The notes under the pieces: generated by a model
Seen by the model: only the letters and a program-made list of their open reading frames with translations
What the model was told of the DNA's origin: nothing
The model's database searches: none
Source of the DNA: Ignatzschineria rhizosphaerae
GTDB taxonomy: Bacteria > Pseudomonadota > Gammaproteobacteria > Cardiobacteriales > Wohlfahrtiimonadaceae
Reading direction: 5' to 3'
Length of the DNA stretch: 64,000 bases
Assembly: GCF_022655595.1 (NCBI RefSeq)
Contig: NZ_CP093379.1
Coordinates: forward strand, 1,608,501-1,672,500
Translations under genes and position numbers: made by a program
In this document: piece by piece, positions 16,812 to 25,534 of the stretch
Layout: each line of letters begins with the position of its first letter
Position numbering within the stretch: position 1 is the stretch's first letter

Positions 16812-18497
16812 ATGATGAAAAGAAATGGCGGAAAAATCTTAATGCAGCAATTAGCCAACCATGGCGTTAAAAGAATCTTCATGGTCCCTGGTGAAAGCTA
16901 TCTTCCTTGTATCGATGCCCTCAATGATTTTAAAACCATTGACCCCATTGTCTGCCGCCAAGAGAGTGGCGCTGCTTATATGGCAGAAGCTTACGGTAAG
17001 ATGACAGGTGAGCCTGGCATCTGCTTTGTTACTCGCGGCCCTGGCGCAACTAATGCGAGCATCGGTGTGCATACTGCCTTTCAAGATTCCACACCAATGA
17101 TCCTCTTTGTCGGACAAGTTGGTAATGATATCTACGATAAAGAAGCATTCCAAGAGATCGACTATGTCAGCATGTTCTCTAAGGTGGCAAAATGGGTGGT
17201 ACAAATTAACCAAACGGAGCGAATTCCTGAATATATCTCCCGCGCCTTTCATATTGCAACAAGCGGCAGACCAGGTCCTGTTGTAATTGCATTGCCGGAA
17301 GATGTCCTATGGGGAGAAGCTGAGATTCAAGATATTACTCGATATGTTCCGGTTAAATCTTATCCCCATCCACAAGACCTCGAAAAATTCCAAACACTTC
17401 TTGAAGAAGCTAAAAACCCGCTCATGATCATCGGTGGTAGCCGCTGGTCAAAAGAGGCTGTTACACAGATTCAAGATTTTGCGAAAAAATTTGAGATCCC
17501 TGTGACTTGCTCATGGCGTAGGCTTGAATGTTTTGATCATCATCACCCGAACTTTGCCGGACATATGGGCTGGGGCATGAGTGAAGAGCTTCGTCATAAT
17601 ATTAAAAATGCAGATCTTGTCATCGCTCTAGGCACACGCTTAGGGGAAGAAACAACAGAGATCTACACGGCAATTGAGAGCCCTTCCCCTAAGCAAAAAC
17701 TCATTCATATCCATCCTTCCCCAAGTGAATTAAATAGCGTCTATGATGCCGAGCTTTCAATTGCTGCGTCTGTTAAAGACTTTGCAATGGCAGCATCGAC
17801 CTTAACGCCAACTAAAGCCCTTTCTCGAGAAGCGTGGGTGACAAAGCTTCGTAATGAACACTTAGCCACCTTAAAGCCATTAGCTAGTAATGGTGCAATG
17901 AGCCTTGATACACTCTCAAGCCAAATGAATGAATTATTACCTGAAGATTTCTGCATTACTGTCGGCGCTGGTAACTACGCCCTGTATCCGCATCGATACA
18001 TTCAATTTAATGGTCTAGGATCAAGTCTTGCACCGACAGTTGGATCAATGGGCTACGGCTTACCTGCAGCCATCTCTTGCAAGCTTGAAAACCCTGATAA
18101 AACGGTTGTTTGCTACGCCGGCGATGGATGCTTTCAGATGAATCTTCAAGAACTTGGCGTTGCCCTACAATATAACCTTGGCATTGTCATATTAGTCTTT
18201 AATAATGGCATTTGGGGAACGATCCGCTCTCACCAGGAACGAGAATTCCCAGGAAGACCTATCGCCCTTGATTTTATGAACCCCAACTTTGCAAAACTTT
18301 GCGAAAGCTATGAAGGTTATGGCGAGATCGTCGATAAAACTGAAGACTTTAAAGCTGCCTTTGAAAGAGCCTTAGCCTTTGCCAACGAGCATCATCGCCC
18401 GGCTTTACTGGAGATTCGCTACGATTCTAATAATATTGCCCCTGGTGAAACCTTAATGGGGATTCGCGAAAAATCTCTCGACGCTCATAAAGCCTAA
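16812..18497 (+). CDS. Thiamine-diphosphate-dependent enzyme, acetolactate-synthase-like
   Basis: A 561-residue member of the acetolactate synthase/pyruvate oxidase/decarboxylase family. The N-terminal pyrimidine-binding domain has the catalytic glutamate in CRQESGAAYMAEAYGK (near residue 53); a central DHS-like domain follows (MIIGGSRWSKEA); the C-terminal domain has the Mg-diphosphate motif GDGCFQMNLQELG ending in NNG (about 437-468). No regulatory-subunit gene is adjacent and the context is a GntR-controlled symporter, so a catabolic role is likelier than branched-chain amino acid synthesis. Start chosen at 16812 (GGAG six bases upstream). The reaction is not determined. Confidence 0.85.
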   Translation: MMKRNGGKILMQQLANHGVKRIFMVPGESYLPCIDALNDFKTIDPIVCRQESGAAYMAEAYGKMTGEPGICFVTRGPGATNASIGVHTAFQDSTPMILFVGQVGNDIYDKEAFQEIDYVSMFSKVAKWVVQINQTERIPEYISRAFHIATSGRPGPVVIALPEDVLWGEAEIQDITRYVPVKSYPHPQDLEKFQTLLEEAKNPLMIIGGSRWSKEAVTQIQDFAKKFEIPVTCSWRRLECFDHHHPNFAGHMGWGMSEELRHNIKNADLVIALGTRLGEETTEIYTAIESPSPKQKLIHIHPSPSELNSVYDAELSIAASVKDFAMAASTLTPTKALSREAWVTKLRNEHLATLKPLASNGAMSLDTLSSQMNELLPEDFCITVGAGNYALYPHRYIQFNGLGSSLAPTVGSMGYGLPAAISCKLENPDKTVVCYAGDGCFQMNLQELGVALQYNLGIVILVFNNGIWGTIRSHQEREFPGRPIALDFMNPNFAKLCESYEGYGEIVDKTEDFKAAFERALAFANEHHRPALLEIRYDSNNIAPGETLMGIREKSLDAHKA

Positions 18498-18509
18498 AAC
18501 AAGCAGTAC

Positions 18510-18543
18510 CCATCTCCTATTCTCCACCTTCTATAGGAGATGG
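18510..18543 (+). terminator. Stem-loop downstream of the TPP-enzyme gene
   Basis: CATCTCCTAT / ATAGGAGATG, a perfect 10-bp stem without a T-run, directly before a second, canonical terminator hairpin. It may help termination or protect the mRNA end. Confidence 0.6.
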
Positions 18544-18545
18544 TT

Positions 18546-18581
18546 AAAAGCGAGGTATCTCCCAATACCTCGCTTTTTTTA
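18546..18581. terminator. Bidirectional rho-independent terminator
   Basis: AAGCGAGGTAT / ATACCTCGCTT perfect 11-bp stem followed by a T-run, between the convergent TPP-enzyme and racemase genes. Confidence 0.9.
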
Positions 18582-18618
18582 TCCCTTTTTTAAAGCGCTT
18601 TAAAAAGAGGTCAAACTA

Positions 18619-19308
18619 TTACTGAAGAGAAAAATCTACCGCTTTAAGGGCATGAAGATGGGTTGTATCAAATGTTGGTATAGTGAACTTCACATCTCCA
18701 ATTAGCATAGTGATCTCTGTACAGCCTAAAATCACCCCTTGAGCGCCTTGTGCAATAAGCTTTTCAACAATTTCACAATAAGTTCTTTTCGAGCTCTCTA
18801 AAATCATCCCTCGGCAAAGTTCTTGATAGATAATCTCATGAACTACTTTACGATCTCTCTCATCTGGAATCATGACTGATATCCCCATCTCTTCTAAACG
18901 GGATTTATAAAATTCCTGCTCCATCGTAAAAGCAGTTCCTAAGAGCGCAACATTAGTAATATTCTCCGCTAAGATCGCTTCCCCTGTTGCTTTGGCAACA
19001 TGGATAAAAGGTATAGAAATAGCATCTTCTATCTCTTTCGCTAATTTATGCATCGTATTGGTGCAAAGTACAACGCAATCAGCCCCAGCGCTTTCAAGCG
19101 CCTTTGCTTCATCTGCTAAAACCTTGGCGGCTAAATCCCAATCTCCTTGGCTTTGCATCTTCTCGATCTCTGCAAAATCAACGCTTGTCACAATCATTTT
19201 GGCAGAATGTAATCCCCCTAATCGTTTTTGTACTTCACGATTAATCCATTGGTAATAAAGCGCCGTTGACTCCCAGCTCATGCCACCGATTAAACCAATT
19301 TTTTTCAT
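18619..19308 (-). CDS. Aspartate/glutamate racemase family protein
   Basis: A 229-residue protein of the YgeA-type Asp/Glu racemase family. It begins KKIGLIGGMSWESTALYY and holds the two catalytic cysteines expected for PLP-independent racemases in VVLCTNTMHKLA (near residue 83) and VILGCTEITMLI (near 196). It acts in the cytosol on an amino acid, probably aspartate, glutamate or a related substrate. AGAGGA precedes the ATG. It converges on the TPP-enzyme gene, so a functional link is possible but not shown. Confidence 0.9.
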   Translation of the reverse strand: MKKIGLIGGMSWESTALYYQWINREVQKRLGGLHSAKMIVTSVDFAEIEKMQSQGDWDLAAKVLADEAKALESAGADCVVLCTNTMHKLAKEIEDAISIPFIHVAKATGEAILAENITNVALLGTAFTMEQEFYKSRLEEMGISVMIPDERDRKVVHEIIYQELCRGMILESSKRTYCEIVEKLIAQGAQGVILGCTEITMLIGDVKFTIPTFDTTHLHALKAVDFSLQ

Positions 19309-19390
19309 AATATCCTCTTTTTTTGTTGTCGTACTAAAGATATATACTGTTCATCCCCATGTCACAAGCTCTGTTTAAACAATTTTTAGT

Positions 19391-19548
19391 TATAGAAAAC
19401 CCGTTTAAAAGCCACTGAATCAAATTGACGGCGCATCTGTTATAAGAAGCGCAAAAGCTGTTCTAGCCGGCATCTGGCAAGCTAGCTTAATGTAAATGCT
19501 GTACTATTTTACTTTTAAAGCCATTTTTGTTAATCCTATTTTACGATA
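19391..19548 (+). repeat. Dispersed inverted-end repeat, short form (copy D)
   Basis: About 158 bp, starting near TATAGAAAACCCGTTTAAAAG, with core GCGCATCTGTTATAAGAAGC and GTTCTAGCCGGCATCTGGCA, and a degraded right end. It fills about half of the 315-base gap between the racemase and rluF genes; a terminator fills most of the rest. Confidence 0.8.
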
Positions 19549-19562
19549 TAAAAATTGCCATA

Positions 19563-19603
19563 ATAAAAGCCCCAATATCTCAAAATGATCTTGGGGCTTT
19601 TAT
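19563..19603 (-). terminator. Rho-independent terminator of rluF
   Basis: AAAAGCCCCAA / TTGGGGCTTTT perfect 11-bp stem, 21 bases beyond the rluF stop. Confidence 0.9.
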
Positions 19604-19623
19604 AACCAAATAGTGATAAGGTT

Positions 19624-20343
19624 CTACCAATCTTTTGGCTCATAATTGAGATCTTCAAAGAGCTTATCTTTCTCTTTTTTCGTCAGGTAACGCCATTCAC
19701 CAACCGGCATTCTGCCAAGCTCGATATTCATAATGCGTAATCTTTTAAGCTCAGTGACCGTATAACCTAAAGTCTCTGCCATACGGCGAATTTGGCGGTT
19801 TAAGCCTTGCATCAAAATAATATTAAACTGATGACTTGAGATCTGTTTAACTTGGCAAGGAAGGGTTGTTGTCCCCAAAATATTGACGCCAGCGGACATT
19901 TTTTCGACAAACTCATCAGTAATAGGACGATCAACTGTCACGATATACTCTTTTTCATGCTTATTTTCAGAGCGAAGAATCTCGTTAACAATATCCCCAT
20001 CATCGGTCATTAAAATAAGTCCTTCAGAATCTTTATCTAAACGCCCCACATGAAAGATCCGCGTTGGATAACGCATGAAATCCACGATATTCCCTTTTAC
20101 CGCTTTTTCTGTCGTACTTGTAATACCTACGGGTTTGTTCAGCGCGATATAAACATAACTCTGCGCACTTGCTGCATGGATTTGCGCACCATCAACAAGC
20201 ACTTTATCGCCCCGCTCAACTTGGTCGCCAACTTTTGCTTTTCGACCATTAATTCTTACTCGCCCTTCTTCTATTAATTTATCCGCACCACGTCTTGATG
20301 CTCGGCCAGAGTCACTAATAAATTTGTTTAATCGCATGCGCAT
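19624..20343 (-). CDS. rluF: 23S rRNA pseudouridine synthase, RluF type
   Basis: A 239-residue RsuA/RluB/E/F-family enzyme. The N-terminal S4 RNA-binding domain (residues 3-50, MRLNKFISDSGRASRRGADK) precedes the catalytic domain with ALNKPVGITST and the signature HVGRLDKDSEGLILMTDDGD, whose aspartate is the nucleophile, and the RNA-contact segment LMQGLNRQIRRMAETLGY. Among homologues this string set and length best fit RluF, which modifies U2604 of 23S rRNA. AAGGAA lies 10 bases before the ATG. It stands alone with its own terminator. RluB or RluE is the less likely alternative. Confidence 0.88.
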   Translation of the reverse strand: MRMRLNKFISDSGRASRRGADKLIEEGRVRINGRKAKVGDQVERGDKVLVDGAQIHAASAQSYVYIALNKPVGITSTTEKAVKGNIVDFMRYPTRIFHVGRLDKDSEGLILMTDDGDIVNEILRSENKHEKEYIVTVDRPITDEFVEKMSAGVNILGTTTLPCQVKQISSHQFNIILMQGLNRQIRRMAETLGYTVTELKRLRIMNIELGRMPVGEWRYLTKKEKDKLFEDLNYEPKDW

Positions 20344-20608
20344 CTTTGCTTGTTCCTTTATTTTGAAAACTTACCGCTTCAACCTTTTATGATAATCCCC
20401 CTAATCTATCAGATTCACACTAATAAATCTTATTGATCGCTTAAGGATTCCTTATAGATTTCTTATGGATGTCATAACTTCTTAATCTTTACGAAATTTC
20501 AATTTAAAAACAATTCATTGCCTAAAACTAGGAGCTTGTTAAAATCATGTCATTCAACTATCAACACCTGAGTATTATCGATAACTTTAATATGACTTTC
20601 TATCAAAC

Positions 20609-21193
20609 ATGACAACCACTCAATCTAAAAGACTTTCTCCAAAAATGTTCAACATTCTTACAAAGATGATGTTGCTATTTTTTGTCATGATTGTGATTTT
20701 TATGCCGGCATTTACGCCAGAAGCGCATCTTAGAGGTGGATTATTCTTCAAAGTGAGAGCGACAAATCTTCACTGTAGACTTGAATATGAGCAATACACC
20801 TTAATAGATACAAGAAATTACGTTGAAGCGCCGGCATTAACTTCCTTTGGTTATGGCATTGATGCAGGCACAATTTTTACCGTAGGAAATAACACCATTA
20901 CGTTAATTGTCGAGCCTGTGGAGACTCCCCAAAAGCCTCTTATCACAGATCGTTATTGTGAAATTGGCTTATCGCTTTATGTGGAAGATACTTTTAATGA
21001 TGCCTATTATGATCTTCCTTTTAATGTTGCTTTTGATGATAATGGTCAGCCTTACTCACTAGATAAAGGCGAAATGGATTCCCCCAATATTGAAACAGAT
21101 CCTAGAAATGAAATTTCCATAAACTATCATGAAGATGACCCTGAAATCATAGAATCCATCACATTACAAAAGCATGTTAATATTCAATTTTAA
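20609..21193 (+). CDS. Secreted or membrane-anchored hypothetical protein
   Basis: A 194-residue protein I do not recognise. An N-terminal hydrophobic stretch (MMLLFFVMIVIFMPAF, residues about 20-35) serves as signal peptide or anchor. The rest is beta-rich and acidic with two cysteines (ATNLHCRLEYEQ and ITDRYCEIGLSL) placed like a disulfide in an immunoglobulin-like pilin fold. It lies 209 bases before a fimbrial-adhesin-like gene on the same strand, so the two may form a pair. No clear ribosome binding site precedes the first ATG, and a start 12 codons later is possible. Confidence 0.6.
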   Translation: MTTTQSKRLSPKMFNILTKMMLLFFVMIVIFMPAFTPEAHLRGGLFFKVRATNLHCRLEYEQYTLIDTRNYVEAPALTSFGYGIDAGTIFTVGNNTITLIVEPVETPQKPLITDRYCEIGLSLYVEDTFNDAYYDLPFNVAFDDNGQPYSLDKGEMDSPNIETDPRNEISINYHEDDPEIIESITLQKHVNIQF

Positions 21194-21401
21194 TCAAAAA
21201 ACACCAATCTTCTAAATAACATTCGCATTAATGTAGGTAATTATTCATTTAGTTCTACTGCAATGCTAAAATGGGCTATCCATATCATCATAAGCTATGG
21301 TTTGTTAGCTTTATACTCTGCAGATTTCCTATAACGCTTCACTTTCCGGAAACAGTTCTATAACTAACCCCGCATCGATTTTTTGTAATTTTAGAGGGAA
21401 T

Positions 21402-22391
21402 ATGAAATATCTACTATCTAGTATCATTCTTACCCTTATAGCGATTATGCAAAATGCCTATGCAAAATGTGAGATCGTTTCAGGCGATGCGGGTCAAAAT
21501 GAGTATTATTTTAGATGGGAACAAAATGCGCCTTCAACAACAGAAGTATTAATTTTCACAGTAAAATGCACGGGCACAACAGGAACACTCATCACGCTTA
21601 GAAGCTCCCTTGATCCATTTTTAGTCTCCGATATTAAAAAATTAAGCAATGAAATAAAGGCGAGTGAAAAAAACTTACAAGTCAGCTTACAAATAACGCA
21701 AATAGAAGGCAATACCTACCCCGGCGGAAAATATACCTGGGACTTTGTAAATGATCGGTTTATCGCTGATGGCTCTACTGCCACATCTACTTTTGTACGC
21801 GAGAAAGGAACTTATCGTATCATTATTGAAAATAATAATGCGGTGCTAACAGGTTCAGGAAAAACATCAAATCGCTGGAACTTCTCATCACAAAGCTTAA
21901 TATCATTTACAGATAATGGCGTGGTTCTTCCATTTCGCTTTCGATTACAATTTTCAGAAGACATCAACCCTTGTAAAATTGATGCCTTTCAAATCAAAAC
22001 CCTTCCAAGCGATACGATCTCCTTTGGTTCCTTAGATTTAGCTCGCTTAAACTCAGGGCAAAAATTTCCCCAGCCCTTTTCTATTGAAGTCTCCCGAAGA
22101 CCTGAAAGCGAATGCAAAGATCTCATACAACCCAAAATCACCTTTTATTCCGACCATCCTCGCAAAAATCCTGAGGAGCTCATGATCGATAATAGCGGTC
22201 TCTTACTAATGATTAGAGATCATAGTAATCAGCCAATTCCTTATGATAATAAACAACTTTTAGGGACTTTAAATGTTGGCGAAAAAAAGTTTAGTGCAAA
22301 TTACAAAGCAGAAATCAGAAAAGATCCTGATAATCCCGTAAAAATTGGGGAGTTCAGCGCAATCGTTCGCTATATCGTTGAGATGAAGTAA
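21402..22391 (+). CDS. Fimbrial-adhesin-like exported protein
   Basis: A 329-residue protein with a signal peptide ending AYA (residue 21). The C-terminal half (about 190-329) has the layout of a chaperone-usher pilin domain: a first-strand cysteine (NPCKIDAF), ISFGSLDLARLNSG, a second cysteine (ESECKDL), LLLMIRDHSNQPI, and a closing IGEFSAIVRYIVEMK that resembles the beta-zipper ending of type 1 fimbrial subunits. The N-terminal half would then be a receptor-binding domain, as in two-domain tip adhesins. No chaperone or usher gene is in the window. GAGGG precedes the ATG. The family call is by pattern only. Confidence 0.6.
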   Translation: MKYLLSSIILTLIAIMQNAYAKCEIVSGDAGQNEYYFRWEQNAPSTTEVLIFTVKCTGTTGTLITLRSSLDPFLVSDIKKLSNEIKASEKNLQVSLQITQIEGNTYPGGKYTWDFVNDRFIADGSTATSTFVREKGTYRIIIENNNAVLTGSGKTSNRWNFSSQSLISFTDNGVVLPFRFRLQFSEDINPCKIDAFQIKTLPSDTISFGSLDLARLNSGQKFPQPFSIEVSRRPESECKDLIQPKITFYSDHPRKNPEELMIDNSGLLLMIRDHSNQPIPYDNKQLLGTLNVGEKKFSANYKAEIRKDPDNPVKIGEFSAIVRYIVEMK

Positions 22392-22416
22392 AACTGCTTT
22401 AAGTTAATTATCCCAA

Positions 22417-23484
22417 TCACACTATTTTTTGTAAGAGTGATCCTTTCCCAGCCTCAAAAAGAACTTCTGCAAAAGCGCCATTGATAAGCGAAAATTGCGG
22501 AGGAATGTGCCCGATATCAACATCATAGATAACAGGAATCTCAAGATCGGAGAATATCTTATGAAGAGCTTCTTCATAGCTTAAATACACAGGATCTGTC
22601 ACTTTTTCTGCAGCATTTCTGCCTAATAAAATGCCGGAGATATTACTAAACCAACCTTTCATTTTTAAGCTCAGTAGCGCTCTTGTTAACGTGCACGGCG
22701 GCATCTCTACATTTTCTAAATAGAGGATGATGCCCTGCTTTTGATGAGTTTGATAAAATTTGGGGAGATCGGCATATTGCGTGCCGGCAAGCCAAGCAAG
22801 TGTATCTAAACATCCACCAATGAGAACTCCACTAAAATGGCATTGCTGCAGCAAATTATTCAATACTTTCCACTCTGTTTTGGCAGTTAGATTAAATCCG
22901 CCATTCTCTGCAAAACTATTTGTCGTTGTTTCTTGGTAAAAACTAGAGGAACTCTGCTCTATTACGTGATGCTCTGAATTACCAGAACCTTCCAATACTT
23001 CCCAAATTTTTTGAGTTGTTTCATCTAAAATCTCTGGTGATAACTCCATTAAATTAGGGCCATGAAGCGTTTTCCAGCCTGAAATAGTGGTTAAAGACAC
23101 ATGCAAAGTACTTAAATCTGAGTAACCTGAGATCCACTTTGCGGGCACTCCTTTAAGCTTTTCAAAATCTAATAGTGGCAAAATCTCCATCGCAAGCTCG
23201 CCGCCCCAAGGCGGCAAAATCGCTTTAATCGTAGGATCTAATAAAAAATCCATTAACTCTTTCGCCCTTAAAGCTGATGAAGCACTTTGATTTTTATATT
23301 CTTCACGAAGACAAATCCCTTCCACCACCTCATACCCTCTTTGCTTAAGCTTAAAAATCGCTTGATCAAGCCGAGTATGAAGGGATTTTGGGACACCAGA
23401 TGATGGCGCTGTAATCGCTATTTTATCGCCTTTTTTTAAAGGTAAAGGAGATTGAAGCTTAAACGTCTCTTGAGTCTGCTTCAT
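22417..23484 (-). CDS. S66-family peptidase (LD-carboxypeptidase / MccF-like)
   Basis: A 355-residue serine peptidase of family S66. It begins KKGDKIAITAPSSGV, has the nucleophile-elbow string ISGYSDLSTLH (serine near residue 120), an acidic residue in LYLENVEMPP and the histidine in VDIGHIPPQF, the order of the Ser-Glu-His triad. PPWGGE matches the MccF/YocD branch, so it may cleave LD-peptides of murein or detoxify peptidyl-nucleotide antibiotics such as microcin C. It is larger than E. coli LdcA (304 residues). No good ribosome binding site precedes the ATG. It converges on the fimbrial-like gene with no clear terminator between. Confidence 0.88.
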   Translation of the reverse strand: MKQTQETFKLQSPLPLKKGDKIAITAPSSGVPKSLHTRLDQAIFKLKQRGYEVVEGICLREEYKNQSASSALRAKELMDFLLDPTIKAILPPWGGELAMEILPLLDFEKLKGVPAKWISGYSDLSTLHVSLTTISGWKTLHGPNLMELSPEILDETTQKIWEVLEGSGNSEHHVIEQSSSSFYQETTTNSFAENGGFNLTAKTEWKVLNNLLQQCHFSGVLIGGCLDTLAWLAGTQYADLPKFYQTHQKQGIILYLENVEMPPCTLTRALLSLKMKGWFSNISGILLGRNAAEKVTDPVYLSYEEALHKIFSDLEIPVIYDVDIGHIPPQFSLINGAFAEVLFEAGKGSLLQKIV

Positions 23485-23558
23485 CGTGAAGTTTTCATTT
23501 TATCAATTTTATATTTGTCATGAAGTGCCTAGCCCCACAGTAACAAATATTTCGAACA

Positions 23559-24461
23559 CTAATAAAACTTTTTCTTAGTGATAAAATAAACAAAACTCAT
23601 CACAGAGATAATATAGAGCGTTAATACCCCAAAAGAGACTAATAAAAACTCATTAACAGGAATCATCTGATCAATATGGCTAAAGAGCCAATCAAATAAG
23701 GCAAAAAGTGCTGTAGTGATAATCCCTAAACAGAACCCAATATAGATAATCGTGGGGATTTCTAAACGTTTAAGCGCCATTTTTTGAGATAACGCTAATG
23801 AGAATAATACCGTAAAGATAGCACCATTGACAATTAACATCGTGTCATACTCATTCATATTAAACGATGAGAAGCCCCGTGAAAGATAGAGATCAAACAA
23901 GAGGTAATAGACCGCAATAATTACAAAATAAAGTGGGATAAAGTTTGCAAAGGACCAATATCTTGCGGACTTCACAACATCTCCTTCAAATCGATCCAGA
24001 TAACTTCCTGATGATTTAAAAAGTAGCCATAAACCGGTCATATAGACAATTAAGTTAATTATTGCGCCAATGATATTCCCTAAAAAGTAGTAGACTAAGT
24101 AATATCCTGAATGATTTAAAAAGTTAAAAGCTGACTGGACAAAAATAAGTACCAAAACCTCTAAAATTAGCACAGTGAAAAATATGACAATACTATTTTT
24201 CACGCTAAAAATAGAGACTCTAAAATGGTAGGCAAACATCAAAATGGCAGAAAATTTTGCCCCCGCCCGTAAAAGCTGTTCAAAGAGCAAAATCAGTAGT
24301 GCAGATAAATCAGCGCTCCAGGCACCCCATGCAATCACAATATTAATTTTTAAAAACTTTAGAAAAAAGCTAACCAGTAAAACGCCCACTGCACCTATTA
24401 ATGGCAATGCATACAGTGAAAACTTCTGTGAAAACGGTCTTTCAACCTGATCGTTAAACAT
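23559..24461 (-). CDS. Multi-pass membrane protein of unknown function
   Basis: A 300-residue protein with about eight hydrophobic segments, rich in Phe, Ile, Leu and Tyr, ending in a short basic tail FITKKKFY. I see no motif for a named family. I prefer the ATG at 24461, where AGAGGA lies upstream; an ATG pair at 24494 has no ribosome binding site and adds 11 residues. It stands alone, 75 bases upstream of the S66 peptidase gene and in the same direction, so cotranscription is possible. Confidence 0.75.
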   Translation of the reverse strand: MFNDQVERPFSQKFSLYALPLIGAVGVLLVSFFLKFLKINIVIAWGAWSADLSALLILLFEQLLRAGAKFSAILMFAYHFRVSIFSVKNSIVIFFTVLILEVLVLIFVQSAFNFLNHSGYYLVYYFLGNIIGAIINLIVYMTGLWLLFKSSGSYLDRFEGDVVKSARYWSFANFIPLYFVIIAVYYLLFDLYLSRGFSSFNMNEYDTMLIVNGAIFTVLFSLALSQKMALKRLEIPTIIYIGFCLGIITTALFALFDWLFSHIDQMIPVNEFLLVSFGVLTLYIISVMSFVYFITKKKFY

Positions 24462-24749
24462 GAAAACATTTTCCTCTACTAATCTTTTCATCATCTGTAT
24501 AAATCACATCAATGATCTACTAAAGACAATGATGTATCCCCCTATTTTATAGTCTATCGGGGGGCTTTAGTAGCAATTCACGCCATAATTTACATTTCTC
24601 TATTTTGACTAGAAAAATTCTCCTTTAAAATCAGATTACAATAAAAAAGTTAACAATCGTTATCTTTTTTATTGACTTTTGAATCTACATTGTCTATTAT
24701 CAAACAAATAAAGTTAACTAACGTTTACTTACTAATAAGGAACAATATC

Positions 24750-25436
24750 ATGACAGATAAAAGACGCCCGATTAAAAGCCGCTCTAACCCATTAATGATT
24801 CGGTTGGCTAAATCACTTTCACAAAAAAATATTACCCCCAATCAGATCTCCCTTTTTAGTATCGTGCCGGCATTTATCACGATGCTTGCTTTAGCCTTTT
24901 GGCAAGTATCTCCCCAGTTATGGGTGCAGATTCTACTTTTAGCCGTAGCTATGATTGGGATTCAACTCCGCCTTCTTTGTAATCTTATTGATGGCATGGT
25001 CGCAATCGAAGGGGGTAAAGTCACGCCAGCTGGCGAGCTCTTTAATGAAGTTCCTGATCGTGTCAGTGATACTTTTTTCTTTATTGGCCTTGGGTTAAGT
25101 CTCATTGCCCCCTTTAGCTCTGATAATTCCTTTGGATTAGTATTAGGATTATTAGCCTCTCTCTTTGCCGCATTCACCGCTTATATTCGTGTTTTAGGGG
25201 TATCGATGGGAGCTCCAGCATTCTTCTCAGGCCCTTTTGCAAAGCAGCATCGTATGGCGTTAATGAGCGCTTCACTCTTTGCTACTATGATCGGCCGATT
25301 CTTCTCACTTACCACAGAGTTTCTCTGGATTGCGATGATCGTGATTATTATCGGCAGTTTCTTCACTGCAATAAGACGACTACTACAGATCTATCATTTT
25401 AAAAATGATGAAAATAGAGACAATATTGACTTATAA
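24750..25436 (+). CDS. CDP-alcohol phosphatidyltransferase family protein (YnbA-like)
   Basis: A 228-residue membrane enzyme of the CDP-alcohol phosphatidyltransferase family, which joins a CDP-activated lipid to an alcohol. About six helices are visible. The signature near residues 71-96 reads NLIDGMVAIEGG, then AGELFNEVPD, where the usual motif is D-x2-D-G-x2-A-R-x8-G-x3-D-x3-D; two of the four metal-binding aspartates are Asn and the Arg is Ile. The ATG has AAGGA upstream. It opens a three-gene set with a CdsA-like and a PlsC-like gene, as in the E. coli ynbABC region. Confidence 0.85.
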   Translation: MTDKRRPIKSRSNPLMIRLAKSLSQKNITPNQISLFSIVPAFITMLALAFWQVSPQLWVQILLLAVAMIGIQLRLLCNLIDGMVAIEGGKVTPAGELFNEVPDRVSDTFFFIGLGLSLIAPFSSDNSFGLVLGLLASLFAAFTAYIRVLGVSMGAPAFFSGPFAKQHRMALMSASLFATMIGRFFSLTTEFLWIAMIVIIIGSFFTAIRRLLQIYHFKNDENRDNIDL

Positions 25437-25534
25437 AAGCATAAAAAACTTCGCTCTAAATCCATTTTTAGCGCATGATATCTCCTATTACATGACATTT
25501 AGTCAGTCGCAATCATCTCTTTAAGGAGTTGAAA

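Noticed and set aside
3848-24545. Recurring ATCCCCCTA strings (near 3850, 20396, 24536 and also 62131) as a possible C-tract promoter motif
   Set aside because: They occur in different positions relative to genes and on no consistent strand; too few to separate from chance.
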